The notes beneath the pieces were generated by a model. It did not search any database. It was not told the origin of the DNA and saw only the letters and a program-made list of their open reading frames with translations. A program made the position numbers and the translations under genes. DNA of 64,000 nucleotides from Candidatus Laterigemmans baculatus. GTDB taxonomy: Bacteria > Planctomycetota > Planctomycetia > Pirellulales > Pirellulaceae. Shown one piece after another: positions 40,551 through 49,418 of the stretch (its first letter is position 1; the number at the start of each line of letters is the position of its first letter). Location: contig NZ_WRPR01000043.1 in the NCBI RefSeq assembly GCF_010367455.1, positions 1 to 64,000 on the forward strand, read 5' to 3'.

Positions 40551-42059
40551 ATGATCGCGCTCCGTAAGCTCCTCCGCCCCGCCATCGTCCCACTAGTCGG
40601 GGTGGGCGTTGCCACGACCCTGCTCGCAATCGGCGAGCTGACTCCCGCGCCGCTCCACGCCGACGAACCGGCACGGACGAGCGATGAATCAAAGGCGAAC
40701 CGCGAGGAGGAGAAGCGGAAGGACGCTTCGCATCTTCCGAAAGAAGTCGACCAGCGGCAGACCTACATGCCGGTCGTGATGGAACAGACATTCGAGGAGA
40801 TGCGAAAAAAGGACGTGGCTGAGAGGGACGAGGTGCTGGCAGCGCAGAAGAAACTGCTCGAACAACGCTATGACCTGAAAGACGATCCGACCGAGCAGTG
40901 GATGTCAGGGAAGCGAAAAAAAGTCCAGCAGGGCGTTCGCGTCAAGCTGCCCGAGGGAACGAGTTGGGAGGAGCTGGCGGAGCGGAAACCGCAGGAGATC
41001 AAGGACCAAGAGCTGTGGCCGGCCGGTTTTCGGCCTCTGCCCCACGTCAAACATCCGACCGGAGGGATGGTTTTTCCCGAAGAGCAGATCGAGAAAATCC
41101 AACAGGCGGAGCATCGCGATTTAAATCGCTTTGATGTGGAGTTCGATCTTCCCCAGCACCTGACTCCCGAATTTCCGCCGCCGATGTTTTTGACCAACCG
41201 CCCCGATTTGGGCGACGTCACCCAAGGGCAACTTCTGACGAGCGACAACTTCTTCGAATTGATGCAAGGTAAGCTGACTCCATTTCAGATGGAGGGGCTG
41301 CGGATGCTGCTGACGCCGTTTCCCCAGCAGCAGTTTAACGCGACGCACGACCGCAAAGTGGCCGAGCCGAGTTTTGGCGTGACCTGTTTCGACTGCCACG
41401 CCAACGGTCATACCAACGCCGCATTCCATCTCAATCCCGACACCCGTCCGCAGGCGTTGCGGCTCCGCATCGAGACGCCGAGCCTCCGCGGAATGTTCAA
41501 CCAGCAGATCCACGGCTCGAAGCGGGCGCTCCGCTCGGTGGAGGATTTCACTGAATTCGAGCAGCGGACCGCCTACTTCGACGGCGACCACGTCACGGCC
41601 GCCAAGAAGGGCGTCAACTCGCTCGACCGCGGCACGGCGGTTTCGGCGATGGGGCAGATGCAGAGCATGCTCGACTTTCCCCCGGCTCCGAAACTCAACC
41701 TGCTCGGGCGGCTCGATCATGAGAAGGCGAGTGACCTGGAGCGTCAGGGTGAAGAACTATTTTTTGGGAAAGCGAAGTGCGGAGAGTGCCATCCCGCCCC
41801 GCATTATCTTGACAACCTGATGCATGACCTCCATCTGGAACGGTTCTACGAGCCGAAGATGGTGCTGGGGCATTTCGATCATCCGGCCGGGCCGATGAAA
41901 ACAACGACGCTCCGGGGGATCAAGGATTCGCCGCCGTACCTGCACGACGGGCGGCTGATGACGCTCGAGGACAGCACCGAGTTTTTCAACCTCGTGCTGG
42001 GACTGAAGCTCAGCGAGCAAGAGAAGGAAGCGCTGGTGGCGTTCATGCGTTGTCTGTAA
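40551..42059 (+). CDS. Exported di-heme cytochrome c (MauG/cytochrome c peroxidase-like)
   Basis: A 502-residue protein with an N-terminal hydrophobic leader (IVPLVGVGVATTLLAIGEL) and a charged, helical region to about residue 200. Two heme-attachment sites follow: CFDCHANGHTNAAFHL and CGECHPAPHYLDNLM. The C-terminal motif TTTLRGIKDSPPYLHDGRLMTLEDSTEFF is typical of the MauG/CcpA di-heme family. It would act in the periplasm, as a peroxidase or in electron transfer. The first 200 residues, with several KK/EE helices, are longer than usual. It follows treY by 119 bp; no functional tie to trehalose synthesis is evident. Confidence 0.85.
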   Translation: MIALRKLLRPAIVPLVGVGVATTLLAIGELTPAPLHADEPARTSDESKANREEEKRKDASHLPKEVDQRQTYMPVVMEQTFEEMRKKDVAERDEVLAAQKKLLEQRYDLKDDPTEQWMSGKRKKVQQGVRVKLPEGTSWEELAERKPQEIKDQELWPAGFRPLPHVKHPTGGMVFPEEQIEKIQQAEHRDLNRFDVEFDLPQHLTPEFPPPMFLTNRPDLGDVTQGQLLTSDNFFELMQGKLTPFQMEGLRMLLTPFPQQQFNATHDRKVAEPSFGVTCFDCHANGHTNAAFHLNPDTRPQALRLRIETPSLRGMFNQQIHGSKRALRSVEDFTEFEQRTAYFDGDHVTAAKKGVNSLDRGTAVSAMGQMQSMLDFPPAPKLNLLGRLDHEKASDLERQGEELFFGKAKCGECHPAPHYLDNLMHDLHLERFYEPKMVLGHFDHPAGPMKTTTLRGIKDSPPYLHDGRLMTLEDSTEFFNLVLGLKLSEQEKEALVAFMRCL

Positions 42060-42071
42060 GGGCACTACCAT

Positions 42072-42092
42072 TACCCTCCCCCCGGGAGGGTG
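42072..42092. repeat. ACCCTCCC-type palindrome
   Basis: ACCCTCCCCCCGGGAGGGTG is a near-perfect palindrome 12 bp after the cytochrome gene. It matches the ends of larger elements at 47.1 and 55.2-55.6 kb. It may also act as a hairpin after the cytochrome transcript. Confidence 0.7.
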
Positions 42093-42121
42093 TCGATCTC
42101 GGGTCTTCTGACAGAGCCTAG

Positions 42122-42316
42122 CCCGGATTATTCATCAGCCGCCGGGCGCTAGCCCCCGGTTCCCGAAAACGCCGTGAGAACCGGACGCTAGCGCGTGGCG
42201 GCTGATTTAACGCACTGTCTCGCGACGGTCTGTCGCAACTTCAAGCACCACAAGGACTTGCAACGCATTTATGCAAGCGAATGAATAATCCGGGCTAGCG
42301 AGTGGCGGCTGATGGA
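42122..42316. repeat. GCTAGCG long repeat, inverted relative to 33.2 kb
   Basis: The reverse complement of 42122-42300 aligns with 33226-33400 over about 175 bp with about nine differences in a hand alignment. It shares AATCAGCCGCCACGCGCTAG, TTGAAGTTGCGAC and GCATAAATGCG. It fills most of the 399-bp gap between the cytochrome gene and the MFS gene. Confidence 0.9.
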
Positions 42317-42458
42317 TGATCTGAGAAGACGACCATGACGAGGGGAATTCAAACGGTCAAAGGATTGGCGCCGTGTGTAGAACGGCGCCCTTGGGCTGGC
42401 TATAGTGGCCGCGTTCAGCACCACTCGCAGCGATCTTTTGATCTGGAGCACAGACGCC

Positions 42459-44141
42459 ATGGACCCCTATCAATCTCCGGCCGCGGGCGGCGCGATCCGC
42501 ACGCCCCACGGCACCGATTCGGGCAGCACGCTCGCGGGCGCACCTCCGCGGAATCGCGGCCAGCTGCTGTGGGCATCCTTCCTCGCACTCGTCGCGGCGG
42601 GCATCGGGTTCAGCGTTCGCGCGGGGATCCTCGGCGACTGGTCGGGCCAGTTCGGTTTCACGATGACCGAGCTCGGGCAGATCACTGGCGGGGGGCTGAT
42701 CGGATTCGGCATGGTGATCCTGTTGGCCAGCGTGTTCGTCGACTGGATCGGCTACAAGGCGATGATGCTGATCGCGTTCGTGCTGCATTTGATCTCGGCG
42801 CTGATGACGCTCGCCGCCACGCCGGTCTACGCCGCGGCCGGTGAGGATGCGACCTACTGGTTGCTGTTCTTGGCGATGTTCATGTTCGCCATCGGCAACG
42901 GGTTGTGCGAAGCGGTGATCAACCCGCTGGTTGCTACGCTGTACCCGAAACAGAAGACCCACTACCTAAATATCCTGCACGCCGGCTGGCCGGCGGGGCT
43001 GATCGTGGGCGGATTGTTCGCCGCCTGCTTCAGCGGCGCTTCGCCGATGATTCAGCACCTGCGGTGGGAGATCCCGATGCTGCTGTTCCTCGTCCCCACG
43101 CTGTGGTACGGGATCATCGTCCTCAAAGAGCGGTTCCCGCTCTCGGAGGCTCGAGCGGCTGGGGTCTCGATGGGGGAGATGGTGATTCAGTTCGCCTCGC
43201 CGATCCTGCTGATGCTGTTGGTCATGCACGCGATGGTCGGCTGGGTCGAACTTGGCACCGACAGCTGGATCGCCAACATCACCGAGACGCTCGTCAGCTT
43301 CAAAGGGGGCGGGTTGATCCTGTTCGTGTACACCTCGACGATCATGTTCGTCTTGCGGTTTTTTGCTGGACCGATCGTCGAACGGATCAATCCGCTCGGA
43401 TTGCTCTGCGCAAGCGCCGCTCTGGGAACCGTGGGGCTGGTGTTGCTCGGCTCGGTGCAGACGACCTTCCTGGTGATCGTGGCGGTCACCGTGTACGGCT
43501 TTGGGAAGACGTTCCTCTGGCCGACGATGCTGGGCGTCGTCGGGGAGCGGTTCCCCAAGGGCGGGGCGCTGACGATGGGGGCGATGGGAGGCATCGGAAT
43601 GCTCTCCGCCGGGCTGCTCGGTGCTCCGGCGATCGGCTACGAACAGGACTATTTCGCCTCACAGCGGCTGCGGGAGTTGGCCCCCGAGACCTACCAGCGG
43701 TACGCCAACGATGCGCCGAACAAGCCGTTTCCGTTTGTGCCTCCGGTCCAGGGTCTCGACGGGCAGAAGAAGAAGACGCTGTTGGCCGATCCCCCGGGCT
43801 CGAGCTTGCTCGAGGAATTCGAAAAGAAGGCCGAGTCGGCCGAAGTCACTCCGGAGCTAGCGGGCAGTTACGCGTGGTGGACCCAGCAAGCGGCTCCGCT
43901 GGCCGCGACCGATGCTCCGCTGGTCCGTCAAGCCGACATCTACGGCGGCCAGATGGCGCTGCTGTGCACCGCGGTGATCCCGGCGCTACTGTTCGTCGGT
44001 TACCTCGGGCTGGTCATCTACTACCGGGCTCGGGGTGGTTACCGAGTGGAACACCTGGCAGCGCCGCGGGAGCACGTCGACTCGGATCTGGACGAGAGCG
44101 GCGAGCAGTACACCGGCGGCGTCGAGGCCGCCGTACGGTAG
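42459..44141 (+). CDS. MFS transporter with a large soluble loop
   Basis: About 560 residues from the ATG at 42459. The N-terminus MDPYQSPAAG is followed by about 12 hydrophobic segments of major-facilitator type (sugar/nucleoside or FucP-like pattern; RWEIPMLLFLVPTLWYGIIV and LILFVYTSTIMFVLRFFAGP). The last pair of segments is separated by about 110 hydrophilic residues (from about 405: YEQDYFASQRLRELAPETYQ to APLVRQADIYGG), an unusual insertion for MFS proteins. The substrate cannot be predicted. It is followed 153 bp later by an exported glutathione peroxidase gene. Confidence 0.85.
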   Translation: MDPYQSPAAGGAIRTPHGTDSGSTLAGAPPRNRGQLLWASFLALVAAGIGFSVRAGILGDWSGQFGFTMTELGQITGGGLIGFGMVILLASVFVDWIGYKAMMLIAFVLHLISALMTLAATPVYAAAGEDATYWLLFLAMFMFAIGNGLCEAVINPLVATLYPKQKTHYLNILHAGWPAGLIVGGLFAACFSGASPMIQHLRWEIPMLLFLVPTLWYGIIVLKERFPLSEARAAGVSMGEMVIQFASPILLMLLVMHAMVGWVELGTDSWIANITETLVSFKGGGLILFVYTSTIMFVLRFFAGPIVERINPLGLLCASAALGTVGLVLLGSVQTTFLVIVAVTVYGFGKTFLWPTMLGVVGERFPKGGALTMGAMGGIGMLSAGLLGAPAIGYEQDYFASQRLRELAPETYQRYANDAPNKPFPFVPPVQGLDGQKKKTLLADPPGSSLLEEFEKKAESAEVTPELAGSYAWWTQQAAPLAATDAPLVRQADIYGGQMALLCTAVIPALLFVGYLGLVIYYRARGGYRVEHLAAPREHVDSDLDESGEQYTGGVEAAVR

Positions 44142-44294
44142 TGGCGCCGCCGTGCGGTAGTGGCGCCGCGGATCGCTTATGATGCACCTCGAGCGGGACG
44201 GGCTGTTGGGCTGCGTCCCGCTCGCCACGGCCGTTTCCAGTTTTCTTTCGAGCTGCGCCGAATTTTCCCTACCCTTAGACAGGAACTTGCTTCG

Positions 44295-44858
44295 ATGAAA
44301 CTGTTCGCTTTGCTCGCTGCCGGAGCCATCGCCTTGACCGCTTCCACCCTGCAGGCTGCGGATTCCCAGCAACCGGCCCACGCGCTCGACTTCCAAGCCA
44401 AGACGATCGAAGGGGAATCGGTCGATCTGGAGAAGTACAAAGGCCAGGTCGTGCTGATCGTCAACGTCGCCAGCAAATGCGGGCTGACTCCGCAGTACGA
44501 AGGGCTGCAGGCGATTTATGAAAAGTACCAGGACAAGGGCTTCGTCGTGCTCGGCTTCCCCTGCAATCAGTTCAAAGGGCAAGAGCCGGGAACCGACGCC
44601 GAGATCAAGCAGTTCTGCACGACCAAGTACGACGTCAGCTTTCCCCTGTTCTCGAAGCTGGAAGTCAACGGCGAAGGCGCCGCGCCGCTGTACAAGTACT
44701 TGACCTCGCGGAACACCGAACCGGTCGGCAGCGGCGAGATCAGCTGGAACTTTGAAAAATTCGTGATCGGCCGCGACGGCCAAGTGGCGGCCCGCTTCAG
44801 CCCCCGCACCAAGCCGGAAGCCCCCGAAGTGATCAAAGCGATCGAAGCGGAGCTGTAA
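44295..44858 (+). CDS. Exported glutathione peroxidase-family protein
   Basis: A 187-residue protein with a signal peptide ([20 protein letters not shown], then AAD). The GPx fold is clear: [17 protein letters not shown] with the peroxidatic Cys, [13 protein letters not shown] with the conserved Gln, and [14 protein letters not shown] with the catalytic Trp/Asn. Cys replaces selenocysteine, as in most bacterial and plant homologues, which generally use thioredoxin. Export to the periplasm is implied. The start is ATG 44295 with AGGA upstream. Confidence 0.92.
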   Translation: MKLFALLAAGAIALTASTLQAADSQQPAHALDFQAKTIEGESVDLEKYKGQVVLIVNVASKCGLTPQYEGLQAIYEKYQDKGFVVLGFPCNQFKGQEPGTDAEIKQFCTTKYDVSFPLFSKLEVNGEGAAPLYKYLTSRNTEPVGSGEISWNFEKFVIGRDGQVAARFSPRTKPEAPEVIKAIEAEL

Positions 44859-44989
44859 CCGGGGCCCTGGGTTGCTCTTTGGGGTCTGGTTTTCTACGCT
44901 TTGCCGTTTGTTTTGACCACACCACAGCCGCAGGGGACGATCGTGCGCGAGCGGAGCGCCGGTCGCGTCCCGCAGCGGGAGGATCATCG

Positions 44990-46309
44990 GTGCCCGGAAC
45001 GTGCGTTATCGGCTTGCAATGGGGCGACGAAGCCAAAGGCAAACTCGTCGACCTGCTGGCCCCTCAATTTGATTTGGTCGTTCGCTACCAAGGTGGAGCC
45101 AACGCCGGCCACACGGTCGTCGCGGGCAACGAGACCTACAAATTGCACCATATCCCCAGCGGCATTTTGCACTCCCAGGTGCAGAACCTGATCACCCCCG
45201 GGGTGGTCATCAATCCGTCGACGATGATCGATGAGCTCGACGCACTCGAGAAGCGCGGGATTGCCTGCGGTTCGAATTTGCGGATCAGCGAGCGGGCGCA
45301 CCTGGTGATGCCGTGGCACATCGTCGAAGACCGGCTGCTCAACAAGCAGCACGTCGGCAACGAATCGATCGGAACGACGCTCCGCGGGATCGGCCCCTGC
45401 TATCGCGACAAAGTCGGCCGCACGCATGCGATTCGCGTGGCCGATTTGGTCAACGGCGGTCGGGACGAACGCATTCGAGCGGTCGCCGAGCAGAAGATCG
45501 CCATCCTCCGCGGGCTCGGCGGGAGCGACGAAGAACTCGCCCAGCTCGAACCGTCGGTCGTGGCCGAACGGGCTGCGGCCTGGGCCGAGCGGCTGCGGCC
45601 GATGATCGGCGACACGACCTATTTGTTGCTCGATGCGGCCGAGGCGAATCAGCAAATCCTCTACGAAGGAGCCCAGGGAGCGCTGCTGGACATCGACCAC
45701 GGGACCTACCCGTTCGTGACCAGCAGCAACAGCAGCGGCGTCGGCGTGTGCGCCGGAGCCGGGGTGCCGCCGCGGTGGATTGACGAGGTGATCGGCGTCT
45801 GCAAGGCGTACAGCACGCGGGTCGGCGGGGGACCGTTCCCGACCGAGCTCGAAGACGCCACGGGCGAGCGAATTCGCAAGCTCGGCAACGAGTACGGCAC
45901 GACCACCGGTCGGCCTCGCCGCTGCGGGTGGTTCGACGCAGTGGCGGTCCGCTACACCGCTCGACTCAGCGGCGTGACTCGGCTGGCCCTGATGATGATG
46001 GACGTCCTCAGCCACTTGGACGAGATCAAGGTCTGCGTGGCCTACGATCTCGATGGCGAGCGAATCGAGCAGTTGCCGACGCACGTCGACGCGCTCCGCC
46101 GCTGCCGTCCGATCTACGAGACGATCCCCGGCTGGAACGAGCCGGTCGACGATGCCCGCCGGGTCGACGAGTTCCCGGCCGGAGCGATCGACTACGTCCG
46201 CCGCATCGAAGCCCTGGTCGGAGTCCCGGTGGGAATCCTCTCGGTCGGTCCCGACCGCGCTCAGACGATTTTTGTCGATTCTCCCGTCGCGGAAGCTCCC
46301 CTGCGGTGA
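44990..46309 (+). CDS. purA: Adenylosuccinate synthetase
   Basis: A 439-residue GTP-dependent enzyme joining aspartate to IMP in AMP synthesis. The start is a GTG at 44990, preceded by GGGAGGA at 6-7 bp. The N-terminal loop reads [17 protein letters not shown], with Ala where most homologues have Gly (GDEGKGK); the catalytic Asp and the Lys are kept. [32 protein letters not shown], and [11 protein letters not shown] are standard. It overlaps uppS by 4 bp. Confidence 0.97.
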   Translation: MPGTCVIGLQWGDEAKGKLVDLLAPQFDLVVRYQGGANAGHTVVAGNETYKLHHIPSGILHSQVQNLITPGVVINPSTMIDELDALEKRGIACGSNLRISERAHLVMPWHIVEDRLLNKQHVGNESIGTTLRGIGPCYRDKVGRTHAIRVADLVNGGRDERIRAVAEQKIAILRGLGGSDEELAQLEPSVVAERAAAWAERLRPMIGDTTYLLLDAAEANQQILYEGAQGALLDIDHGTYPFVTSSNSSGVGVCAGAGVPPRWIDEVIGVCKAYSTRVGGGPFPTELEDATGERIRKLGNEYGTTTGRPRRCGWFDAVAVRYTARLSGVTRLALMMMDVLSHLDEIKVCVAYDLDGERIEQLPTHVDALRRCRPIYETIPGWNEPVDDARRVDEFPAGAIDYVRRIEALVGVPVGILSVGPDRAQTIFVDSPVAEAPLR

Positions 46310-47016
46310 ACGAGCGGCCCCGGCACATCGCGTTCATCATGGACGGCAACGGCCGCTGGGCCGAGCAGCTCGGCTTGCCCCGCATTGAGGGGCATCGCCG
46401 GGGCGCGGAAACCGTTCGGATGGTCAGCGAAACGTGCACCGAGTGGGGCATTGAAGCGCTCACCCTTTATTGCCTCTCGAGCGAGAACTGGAAGCGTCCG
46501 GAGAGCGAAGTCCAGTTCCTGATGCAGCTCCTCCAGGAATATCTGGTCGGGGAGCGGCAAATCATCATGGACCAGGGGATGCGGTTGACGGTGATCGGCC
46601 GCCGCGACCGGCTCCCCGCGGAAGTGATCGCTGAAATGGAGGAGACCGAACGGCTCTCGGCGGCCAACCCAGGCACGCAGTTGATCCTGGCGATCGACTA
46701 CGGTGGGCGGGGCGAGATCGTCGAGGCAACGCGGCAGTTGGCCCGCCGCGTCGGCAACGGCGAGCTCGAGCCGGAGGCGATCGACGAAACGACCTTCGCC
46801 AACACGCTCTACACCCGCGCGATTCCCGATCCGGATCTACTGATTCGCACCGGCGGAGAGCATCGCGTCAGCAATTTTCTGCTCTGGCAGATCAGCTATG
46901 CGGAACTGTGGTTCACGCCCAAGTACTGGCCGGAGTTCTCCCGCGAAGACCTCGAGCAGGCGGTCGCCGATTTTGCCCGCCGCAGTCGCCGCTACGGCGG
47001 CCTGACGAGCCGCTAA
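46306..47016 (+). CDS. uppS: Undecaprenyl diphosphate synthase
   Basis: A 236-residue cis-prenyltransferase making the C55 lipid carrier for cell-envelope polymers. The start is a GTG at 46306 inside the GTGA overlap with the purA stop. Motifs are [19 protein letters not shown] with the catalytic Asp, [19 protein letters not shown], and [20 protein letters not shown] with [10 protein letters not shown]. The usual RTSGE has Gly instead of Ser, which is a minor variation. The length is typical. Confidence 0.97.
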   Translation: MNERPRHIAFIMDGNGRWAEQLGLPRIEGHRRGAETVRMVSETCTEWGIEALTLYCLSSENWKRPESEVQFLMQLLQEYLVGERQIIMDQGMRLTVIGRRDRLPAEVIAEMEETERLSAANPGTQLILAIDYGGRGEIVEATRQLARRVGNGELEPEAIDETTFANTLYTRAIPDPDLLIRTGGEHRVSNFLLWQISYAELWFTPKYWPEFSREDLEQAVADFARRSRRYGGLTSR

Positions 47017-47053
47017 ACTCTTCCGAAAACGTGAACGTCCCCCCTCGAGAGGA

Positions 47054-47143
47054 TCGCGAGGAAGGAGCGGGGAGGGCATCCGCGCGAAGTGCACCGCTGG
47101 CCCTCCCCGGGCCTGAGAGCCCGACCCTCCCGGGGGGAGGGTA
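47054..47143. repeat. CCCTCCC-type repeat element
   Basis: TCGCGAGGAAGGAGCGGGGA (47054 on) matches 55260-55279 with one difference. The 47-bp segment around CCCTCCCCGGGCCTGAGAGC and CGACCCTCCCGGGGGGAGGG (47098-47143) matches 55384-55430 with about three differences. The spacer is about 22 bp here and about 100 bp there. It lies in the gap between uppS and cdsA. Confidence 0.85.
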
Positions 47144-47214
47144 ATGGTAAGGAGCAGTTTTTTGATAGAGCCGAGCCAGAATCACGGCCAAACCCAATAA
47201 GGACTGAACCGAAC

Positions 47215-48138
47215 GTGCTGCGAGATCGCTTAATTAGTTCCGCGGTGTTGCTGGCGATCGTCGCCGTCTGCCTGTGGCTCGATGCAAACTACCCTCCTCG
47301 GGGCGTCGGCGGCGTGTGGTTGCTGCCGCTGCTGGTGTTCTTTGCCGGCGGGACGTCGACGGAGCTTTCGCGGTTGCTGGTCCATGCCGGGCGGCTGGTT
47401 CGCACGCCGGTCGCCGTCGCTGGTGCCTTGCTCGTCACGCTTGCGGCGACGATTCCATCGGCCTGGGGGCTCGCTGGGGAGGTGTATCCACCGGACTGTC
47501 CCGTCGGCCGGTTGGGTTGGATCGTGATCGGGGGGATCGCAGCGGTGGGAATCGTGTTTGCTGCCGAAATGTCCACCTACGGAAGAGGCCCCACGGGAGC
47601 GATTGAACGGCTCGCCTCAGGGGGGTTCATCGCCCTCTACGTCGGCCTTCCGCTGGCGATGCTCGTCGCGCTACGGGGACTTGGGAGCACGTCCGCGTGG
47701 GGGCTAGCTGCCCTGGTGACGATGGTCGCAGCGACGAAATCGGCCGACGCGGGAGCCTACTTCACAGGCCGCTCTTTGGGCCGCCACAAACTGATTCCGA
47801 GGCTCAGCCCGGGCAAGACATGGGAGGGAGCGATCGGGGGAATCGTGTTTGCGATTCTCGTCAGCTATGGATGCATTATCTGGCTTTTTCCGGCCCTGAC
47901 CGGCTTCCCCACCGGTGCCCCGTGGTGGGGTCCGATCGTGCTCGGCGTGGCCTGTGCACTGGCGGGCATGTTCGGGGATTTGGCCGAGTCGCTGATCAAG
48001 CGGGATTCGGGAGCCAAGGACAGCGGGGGCTTGTTGCCGGGACTCGGCGGCGTCTGGGATGTGACCGACTCGCTGATCGGGGCGTCGCTGCCGGCCTATC
48101 TGTGCTTCGTAGCGGGCGTGGCTGGACCGGTGGCGTGA
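47215..48138 (+). CDS. cdsA: Phosphatidate cytidylyltransferase
   Basis: A 307-residue inner-membrane protein with about eight hydrophobic segments that makes CDP-diacylglycerol from phosphatidate and CTP. The CdsA signature SLIKRDSGAKDSGGLLPGLG followed by GVWDVTDS is present near the C-terminus, as is the ATKSADAGAYFTGRSLGRHK motif. The start is a GTG at 47215 with AAGGA ten bases upstream; an upstream in-frame Met lies in repeat DNA. uppS-cdsA order is widely conserved. Confidence 0.95.
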   Translation: MLRDRLISSAVLLAIVAVCLWLDANYPPRGVGGVWLLPLLVFFAGGTSTELSRLLVHAGRLVRTPVAVAGALLVTLAATIPSAWGLAGEVYPPDCPVGRLGWIVIGGIAAVGIVFAAEMSTYGRGPTGAIERLASGGFIALYVGLPLAMLVALRGLGSTSAWGLAALVTMVAATKSADAGAYFTGRSLGRHKLIPRLSPGKTWEGAIGGIVFAILVSYGCIIWLFPALTGFPTGAPWWGPIVLGVACALAGMFGDLAESLIKRDSGAKDSGGLLPGLGGVWDVTDSLIGASLPAYLCFVAGVAGPVA

Positions 48139-48296
48139 GGGTCGCTGGCGGCGGTTCGGTTTCACCTTCCCTGTGGGCTGCGGTCTATACTTGCGGTTGA
48201 ACGACAGCGTTTGTTCCGTTCGCATCCGTCCTCCAAACCGAAGTCCTCGGCAACGCTCCGCCTCCTGGGCTGGGGCGGCGAGGCGAAAGGGATCAC

Positions 48297-49355
48297 GTGA
48301 CAGAAACGACCCTCGAGGTCTCGAGTCCGGGCGACGTGCTGACCTTGTTTGGCACGCGCGATCAGCACATCCGCGCCATCCGCAGCCGCTGCGACGTCTC
48401 GATCACGCATCGCAACGGGCGGATCCGGGTCGCCGGTGAGCACCGGGAAGTCCGCACGGCGATGCGGGTTCTGAAAAAGATGCGGGAGGTTCTCGAGCGC
48501 CGCGGTTCGCTGCTCCCCCAGGATGTCGACCACATCTTGGACGAGCAGGTTGCCTTGGCGGAAAAAACTTCCGGCGTCCTGCGAAGCGGTTCCTCGCGGG
48601 GCGGCTCGCCGCGGCCCGGCTCCCTGGGGGCCGGTGACGAGCGACTGCGAGGGGGCGGCAGCCCGCTGTTCGGCAGCGGCGCGATGAGCGGCCCGGGCGA
48701 CATCGACATCCAGGCCGCCGGTCGGCGGATCAAGCCGCGGACCGAAGGGCAAGCGGCGTATGTCGACGCGATCCACGAACACGATCTGACGTTTTGCGTC
48801 GGACCGGCCGGGACGGGCAAAACCTATCTGGCCGTGGCTTGTGCGGTCGAGGCACTCAAGGCTCAGACGGTCCGCAAGATCGTGCTCGTGCGGCCAGCGG
48901 TCGAGGCGGGAGAGAATCTCGGCTTCCTTCCGGGCGACTTACGTGCAAAGCTAAATCCTTACCTGCGTCCGCTGCTCGACGCGCTCAACGAGATGATCGA
49001 TTTCGATCGGGCGCGAACGCTGATGGAGCAGGACGTGATCGAAGTCATCCCGCTGGCGTACATGCGGGGTCGCACGCTGAACGACTCGTTCATTATCCTG
49101 GACGAAGCCCAGAACACGACCGTCGCCCAGATGAAGATGTTCCTCACGCGGATGGGAGAGCGGAGCCGCATGGTCGTCAGCGGCGACACGTCGCAACTCG
49201 ATCTGCCGCGGGGCGTTCAGAGCGGACTGCGGGACGCCATCCTGCGGCTCGGCGGCATCAAAGAAATCGGCATGGTCCGGCTGCAAAAGACTGACATCGT
49301 TCGCCACAAATTGGTCCAGCGGATCGTGCGTGCCTACGAAGAACAGGAAGGCTGA
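48297..49355 (+). CDS. PhoH-family ATPase
   Basis: A 352-residue cytoplasmic protein. An N-terminal KH-like region (DQHIRAIRSRCDVSITHRNG) precedes a Gly/Arg/Ser-rich linker and the PhoH P-loop domain: FCVGPAGTGKTYLAVACAVE (Walker A), VRPAVEAGENLGFLPGDL, and IILDEAQNTT (Walker B). PhoH-like proteins are linked to RNA metabolism, and the gene adjoins ybeY as in many bacteria. GTG start at 48297 with AAGGGA upstream. Confidence 0.93.
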   Translation: MTETTLEVSSPGDVLTLFGTRDQHIRAIRSRCDVSITHRNGRIRVAGEHREVRTAMRVLKKMREVLERRGSLLPQDVDHILDEQVALAEKTSGVLRSGSSRGGSPRPGSLGAGDERLRGGGSPLFGSGAMSGPGDIDIQAAGRRIKPRTEGQAAYVDAIHEHDLTFCVGPAGTGKTYLAVACAVEALKAQTVRKIVLVRPAVEAGENLGFLPGDLRAKLNPYLRPLLDALNEMIDFDRARTLMEQDVIEVIPLAYMRGRTLNDSFIILDEAQNTTVAQMKMFLTRMGERSRMVVSGDTSQLDLPRGVQSGLRDAILRLGGIKEIGMVRLQKTDIVRHKLVQRIVRAYEEQEG

Positions 49356-49418
49356 TAATCACCGGCGCGGTTGAGTCGCGGAGCCTCGGCTCGGCGATCT
49401 CCAGCCGTCACCGGCGAA

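Noticed and set aside
45268-45284. T-loop-like GGTTCGAATTTG suggesting a tRNA
   Set aside because: It lies within purA coding sequence and no acceptor or anticodon stem can be formed around it.
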